From contig CATZLI010000004.1 in NCBI GenBank assembly GCA_958421275.1, positions 186,001 through 250,000 on the forward strand: a stretch of DNA of 64,000 nucleotides. Direction: 5' to 3'. Shown piece by piece: positions 60,853 through 64,000 of this stretch (position 1 is the stretch's first letter; each line of letters begins with the position of its first letter). The notes beneath the pieces are model-generated. The model was given only the letters and a program-made list of their open reading frames with translations, was not told the origin of the DNA and ran no database searches. This DNA is from an uncultured Collinsella sp. GTDB lineage: Bacteria; Actinomycetota; Coriobacteriia; Coriobacteriales; Coriobacteriaceae. The translations under genes were made by a program, and so were the position numbers.

Positions 60853-61788
60853 CTAGGCTTTTTTGGGTTTGTTGACGATGATGATGCCGCCGCAGACCAA
60901 CAGCAGGGCAACGATGACGGTAACGGGGCTCGTGCCAGCGCCCTCACCGAGCAGCAGTGCGCTCAGCAGCACGCCAAAGACGGGGTTCATAAACCCAAAG
61001 ACCGAGACGCGGCTGACGGGGTTGACGGCAAGCAGGCGCGACCACAGCGAGTAGGCGACGGCGGAAATGAGTGCCATATAAATGATGAGCGCGATGGCGG
61101 GGGCAATCGCCGTGGGGGAGAACGAGCCGCCCATCAAAAACCCGATGGCGGTAAGGGCCAGGCCGCCGACCAAGAACTGCCACCCGGCAAGCAAAACGCC
61201 GTCGTGCTTGCGCGAGAAGATGCCGATCAGGCAGGTCGAAAGGGCACCCGCGACGGTGGAGGCCAGGATAAAGCCCTCGCCGTCGAGCGTAAAGCCAAAG
61301 GTGCCGTCCGCGCCCGAAAGGTTGACGAGCGCGACACCGGTAAAGCCCAGTACGCAGCCGAGTACCTTGGCCGCATTGAGCTTTTCGGTGCGAAACGCCA
61401 GGGCGGCAAAGAGGATAGCCAAGAAGTTGGCGCTGGCCTCGATGATGGAGCTCGACATAGCGCTTGCACGGGAGAGACCAAGGTAGAAAAAGAAGTACTG
61501 GCCGATGGTCTGGAAGAGCGACAAGATGCAGATGGGCTTGATATCGCGCGTTTGCGGAACGAGCGGTCGGCGCTGGGCCACGCTCATGCCAACAATGACC
61601 AGCATGCCGGCAAGGGTGAAGCGCAGACCCGCGAAGAGCAGCTGCGAGGCGCTGTCGTGCGCGGGAATGCCAAAGAGGCCGTAGCCGATCTTGATGCAGG
61701 GGAAGGCGGAGCCCCAGAGCGCGCAGCAAACGAGACAGCCCAGGATGAGTCCGGGCAGGGTGGCGAGATACGGCTTGCGGCTTTCCAT
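60853..61788 (-). CDS. EamA family (DMT superfamily) transporter
   Basis: 311 residues, ten membrane helices in two repeats: LVCCALWGSAFPCIKIGYGL in the first and MALISAVAYSLWSRLLAVNP in the second. The start at 61788 follows AGGAAGGAC. It is a likely metabolite or drug exporter of unknown substrate. It differs from the EamA gene at 14156, which has a separate LysR regulator. It lies downstream of purL on the same strand, but a strong terminator separates them. Confidence 0.85.
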   Translation of the reverse strand: MESRKPYLATLPGLILGCLVCCALWGSAFPCIKIGYGLFGIPAHDSASQLLFAGLRFTLAGMLVIVGMSVAQRRPLVPQTRDIKPICILSLFQTIGQYFFFYLGLSRASAMSSSIIEASANFLAILFAALAFRTEKLNAAKVLGCVLGFTGVALVNLSGADGTFGFTLDGEGFILASTVAGALSTCLIGIFSRKHDGVLLAGWQFLVGGLALTAIGFLMGGSFSPTAIAPAIALIIYMALISAVAYSLWSRLLAVNPVSRVSVFGFMNPVFGVLLSALLLGEGAGTSPVTVIVALLLVCGGIIIVNKPKKA

Positions 61789-61821
61789 GATGTCCTTCCT
61801 ACATGCGCGAAGCAAAAAAGA

Positions 61822-61850
61822 ACCCGCCACCGGATGTGTCGGTGGCGGGT
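61822..61850 (-). terminator. Terminator of purL
   Basis: ACCCGCCACC and GGTGGCGGGT pair perfectly around a 9-base loop. On the minus strand the stem is followed by TCTTTTTT. Confidence 0.88.
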
Positions 61851-61887
61851 GTTGTTACCCGAAGGGATTGTACCCGATGGGAAAGGT

Positions 61888-64000
61888 TTAGGCGAAGTAG
61901 GCTACGCCGCTCTCAAAGATCGGCATGAATTTGTCGCCGGGGACATGCTCGGGCACGTTGCGGTACAGGTTGTCGCCGCGACGCTCGGCATGGCCCATCT
62001 TGCCCAGGACGCGGCCGTCGGGGCTCGTGATGCCCTCGATGGCGAGTGCAGAGCCGTTGGGATTGACGGAAAGATCCATGCTGGGCTTGCCGTCCTCGCC
62101 CACGTACTGCGTGGCGACCTGGCCGTTGGCGATAAGCTGGGCGAGTACCTCGTCGTTGGCGACAAAGCGGCCCTCGCCGTGGCTGATGGCGACGGTGTAG
62201 GGGTCGTCGAGGCTGCACTGCGACAGCCACGGGGACAGGTTGGACGAGATGCGGGTGCGCACCAGGCGGCTCTGATGGCGACCGATGGTGTTGAACGTCA
62301 GCGTGGGCGCATCGGGCGTGGCGTCGACGATGTCACCGTAGGGCACCAGGCCGAGCTTGATCAGGGCCTGGAAGCCGTTGCAGATGCCCAGCATCAGGCC
62401 GTCGCGGGCCTTGAGCAGGTCACGGACCGCCTCGGTGACCTCGGGAGCGCGGAAGAACGCCGTGATGAACTTGGCAGAGCCGTCGGGCTCGTCGCCGCCC
62501 GAGAAGCCGCCGGGGATCATGACGATCTGGCTTGCGCGGATGCGGCGGGCAAGCTCGTGGGTGCTCTCGGCGACGGCCTCGGGCGTGAGGTTGTTGATCA
62601 CGAAGGTGTCGGCCTCGGCACCGGCGGCACGGAAGGCGCGGGCGCTGTCGTACTCGCAGTTGTTGCCGGGGAACACGGGGATGATCACGCGCGGGCGGGC
62701 GATCTTGGCGCCGCCGTACACGTGGATATCCTTGGCGCGGAAGTCGATGGCCTCGACCTCGGGGGTCTCGCCGGCGCTGCGGTAGGCGAAGACGCTCTCG
62801 ATGCCGCTCTCCCAAGCCTCCTGGAGCTCGGCGAGCTCGATGACCTCGGAGCCGGTGTCGATGACATAGCCCTCGACGGTGGTACCCAGGGGCTCGACGA
62901 CAACGCCGTCGGCGACCTTGGGCAGCTCGGCGTCCTCGGCGAGCTCGACGATAAAGCTGCCATAGAGCGGGGTGAAGAGGCTCTCCACGTCCACATCCTC
63001 GGCAAGCTCGATACCGATCTGGTTGCCGACACACATCTTAAAGAGGCTCTCGGCGCCGCAGCCGTAGCTGGGCGTGGAGACGGCCAGGGCGTCGCCGGTA
63101 GCAGTGAGCGCCTCGACGGCGTCAAACGCGGCGAGCAGCTGCTGGGCGTCGGGGCGGTAGTCCTCGCCGTAGGTAGCGGGGGCGATGCGGACGACGCGGT
63201 GCGTCAGGCCCTTGAACTCAGGGGAGACGGCGCGCGCCGCGCGGCCCACGGCCACAGCGAAGCTGATTAGAGTCGGCGGAACGTTGAGCTCGCCGGCCTC
63301 GTCCTCAAACGAGCCGCTCATGGAATCCTTTCCACCGATGGCGCCGGCACCCAGGTCGACTTGGGCCATGAGGGCGCCCAGGACGGCTGCCGTGGGCTTG
63401 CCCCAGCGCTCGGCCTCGGTGCGCAGACGCTCGAAGTACTCCTGGAAGGAGAGGTAGGCGCGCTTGTGCTCAAAGCCGGCGGCAACGAGCTTGGCGATGG
63501 ACTCGACCACGGACAGGTAGGCGCCCGCAAACTGGTCGGCTTCCATCAGGTAGGGGTTGAAGCCCCATGCCATGGCGCTTGCTGTGGTGGTCTCGCCGTC
63601 CACGGGGAATTTGGCGACCATGGCCGAGCTCGGGGTGAGCTGCGTCTTGCCGCCAAAGGGCATGAGCACGGTCGCGGCGCCGATGGTGGAGTCGAAGCGC
63701 TCGGAAAGGCCCTTGTTGGAAGCGACGTTGAGGTCGGTGACAAGCGAGGTCATGCGCTCGGCGAGCGTGGTGCCGGCCCAGCTGGGCTGCCACACGCTAC
63801 GGGCGCACACGTGGGCGACCTGGTGCTTGGGTGCGCCGTTGGAGTTGAGGAACTCGCGGGACAGGTCGACAATGGCGACGCCGTTCCAAGCCATGCGCAT
63901 GCGCGGCTCGGCGGTAACCTCGGCGATAACGGTCGCCTCCAGGTTCTCCTCGGCGGCGTAGCCCATGAACTCTTCGACGTCACTGTCGGCGACGGCGCAG
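61888..64000 (-). CDS. purL: Phosphoribosylformylglycinamidine synthase PurL, 3' part
   Basis: 703 C-terminal residues are in the window; the frame stays open through base 64000, so the upstream half is missing. This is the large single-chain type of PurL. IGGKDSMSGSFEDE belongs to the synthetase part. PRVIIPVFPGNNCEYDSARAF begins the glutaminase domain, with its catalytic Cys in LGICNGFQAL and a His near the end. It converts FGAR, glutamine and ATP to FGAM in purine synthesis. The purine permease gene at 8660 is not linked to it. Confidence 0.95.
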   Translation of the reverse strand, partial: CAVADSDVEEFMGYAAEENLEATVIAEVTAEPRMRMAWNGVAIVDLSREFLNSNGAPKHQVAHVCARSVWQPSWAGTTLAERMTSLVTDLNVASNKGLSERFDSTIGAATVLMPFGGKTQLTPSSAMVAKFPVDGETTTASAMAWGFNPYLMEADQFAGAYLSVVESIAKLVAAGFEHKRAYLSFQEYFERLRTEAERWGKPTAAVLGALMAQVDLGAGAIGGKDSMSGSFEDEAGELNVPPTLISFAVAVGRAARAVSPEFKGLTHRVVRIAPATYGEDYRPDAQQLLAAFDAVEALTATGDALAVSTPSYGCGAESLFKMCVGNQIGIELAEDVDVESLFTPLYGSFIVELAEDAELPKVADGVVVEPLGTTVEGYVIDTGSEVIELAELQEAWESGIESVFAYRSAGETPEVEAIDFRAKDIHVYGGAKIARPRVIIPVFPGNNCEYDSARAFRAAGAEADTFVINNLTPEAVAESTHELARRIRASQIVMIPGGFSGGDEPDGSAKFITAFFRAPEVTEAVRDLLKARDGLMLGICNGFQALIKLGLVPYGDIVDATPDAPTLTFNTIGRHQSRLVRTRISSNLSPWLSQCSLDDPYTVAISHGEGRFVANDEVLAQLIANGQVATQYVGEDGKPSMDLSVNPNGSALAIEGITSPDGRVLGKMGHAERRGDNLYRNVPEHVPGDKFMPIFESGVAYFA

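Noticed and set aside
60331..63270. Plus-strand 979-codon open frame
   Set aside because: Antisense or out of frame to the diguanylate cyclase, EamA and purL genes. The composition (Asp/Gly/His/Ala) is typical of a shadow frame in GC-rich DNA.
1..64000. tRNA, rRNA or known small RNA genes
   Set aside because: I looked for T-loop-like sequences and paired acceptor stems and found no convincing candidate. A covariance search would be decisive.

Overview
The window reads as a chromosomal segment of a GC-rich Gram-positive gut anaerobe of the Coriobacteriia, most probably Collinsella or a close relative. This is inferred from high GC with Actinobacterial codon use, LAxTG-type sorting signals, a bile salt hydrolase, PLP synthase PdxST with a MocR-type regulator, an FAD oxidase-EtfBA set, and small hairpin repeats between genes. 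No marker gene for taxonomy is present, and I see no rRNA, tRNA, CRISPR array, transposase or phage gene.

Layout. 1-3.8 kb: end of an unknown gene, a LysR regulator, a MetE-like methyltransferase behind a palindromic operator, and a uracil permease gene interrupted by an in-frame TAA. 3.8-10 kb: an esterase, two tandem beta-helix surface proteins with LAATG sorting signals (a clear ~2.04 kb duplication), and a purine permease whose 3' tail was copied with the duplication. 10-16 kb: a peptide deformylase-like protein lacking the catalytic Glu, a bile salt hydrolase, a Kup potassium transporter, and an EamA exporter divergent from a LysR regulator. 16-21.3 kb: an Xre-HTH/AlaA aminotransferase fusion with its own operators, a second atypical deformylase, an MFS transporter, an RGG-rich protein, and two inverted copies of a ~100 bp repeat. 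21.3-24.4 kb: pdxT-pdxS divergent from a PdxR-like regulator. 24.4-25.9 kb: a nuclease-like gene bracketed by two ~122 bp inverted-repeat elements (third copy at 35.7 kb).

26-32.8 kb: rubrerythrin, an alcohol/aldehyde dehydrogenase pair, and a run of HIRAN, acidic small protein, metallophosphoesterase and DUF2130 genes. 32.9-37.7 kb: DUF3516 RNA helicase, TrmB and another methyltransferase. 38-42.5 kb: membrane HTH/DUF4097 pair, Elp3 and a spermidine-synthase-like protein. 42.5-48.1 kb: an operon of TerB-domain protein, BREX-type ATPase and Lhr-like helicase, which looks like a compact defence or DNA-processing module. 48.2-52.2 kb: DUF554 protein and a five-gene cell-surface operon. 52.6-56.2 kb: FAD oxidase-EtfB-EtfA, probably an electron-bifurcating 2-hydroxyacid (lactate) dehydrogenase. 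56.2-64 kb: HD hydrolase, AzlCD, KdgT-like permease, diguanylate cyclase, EamA exporter and the 3' part of purL.

The strongest leads are the stop-codon-bearing terminal-inverted-repeat elements around the nuclease-like gene, the TerB/ATPase/helicase operon, and the HTH-aminotransferase fusion. The gene-free stretches longer than about 300 bases are 20973-21327 (terminator and repeats) and 52245-52590 (promoter region); 24409-24704 is just under that and holds repeats.
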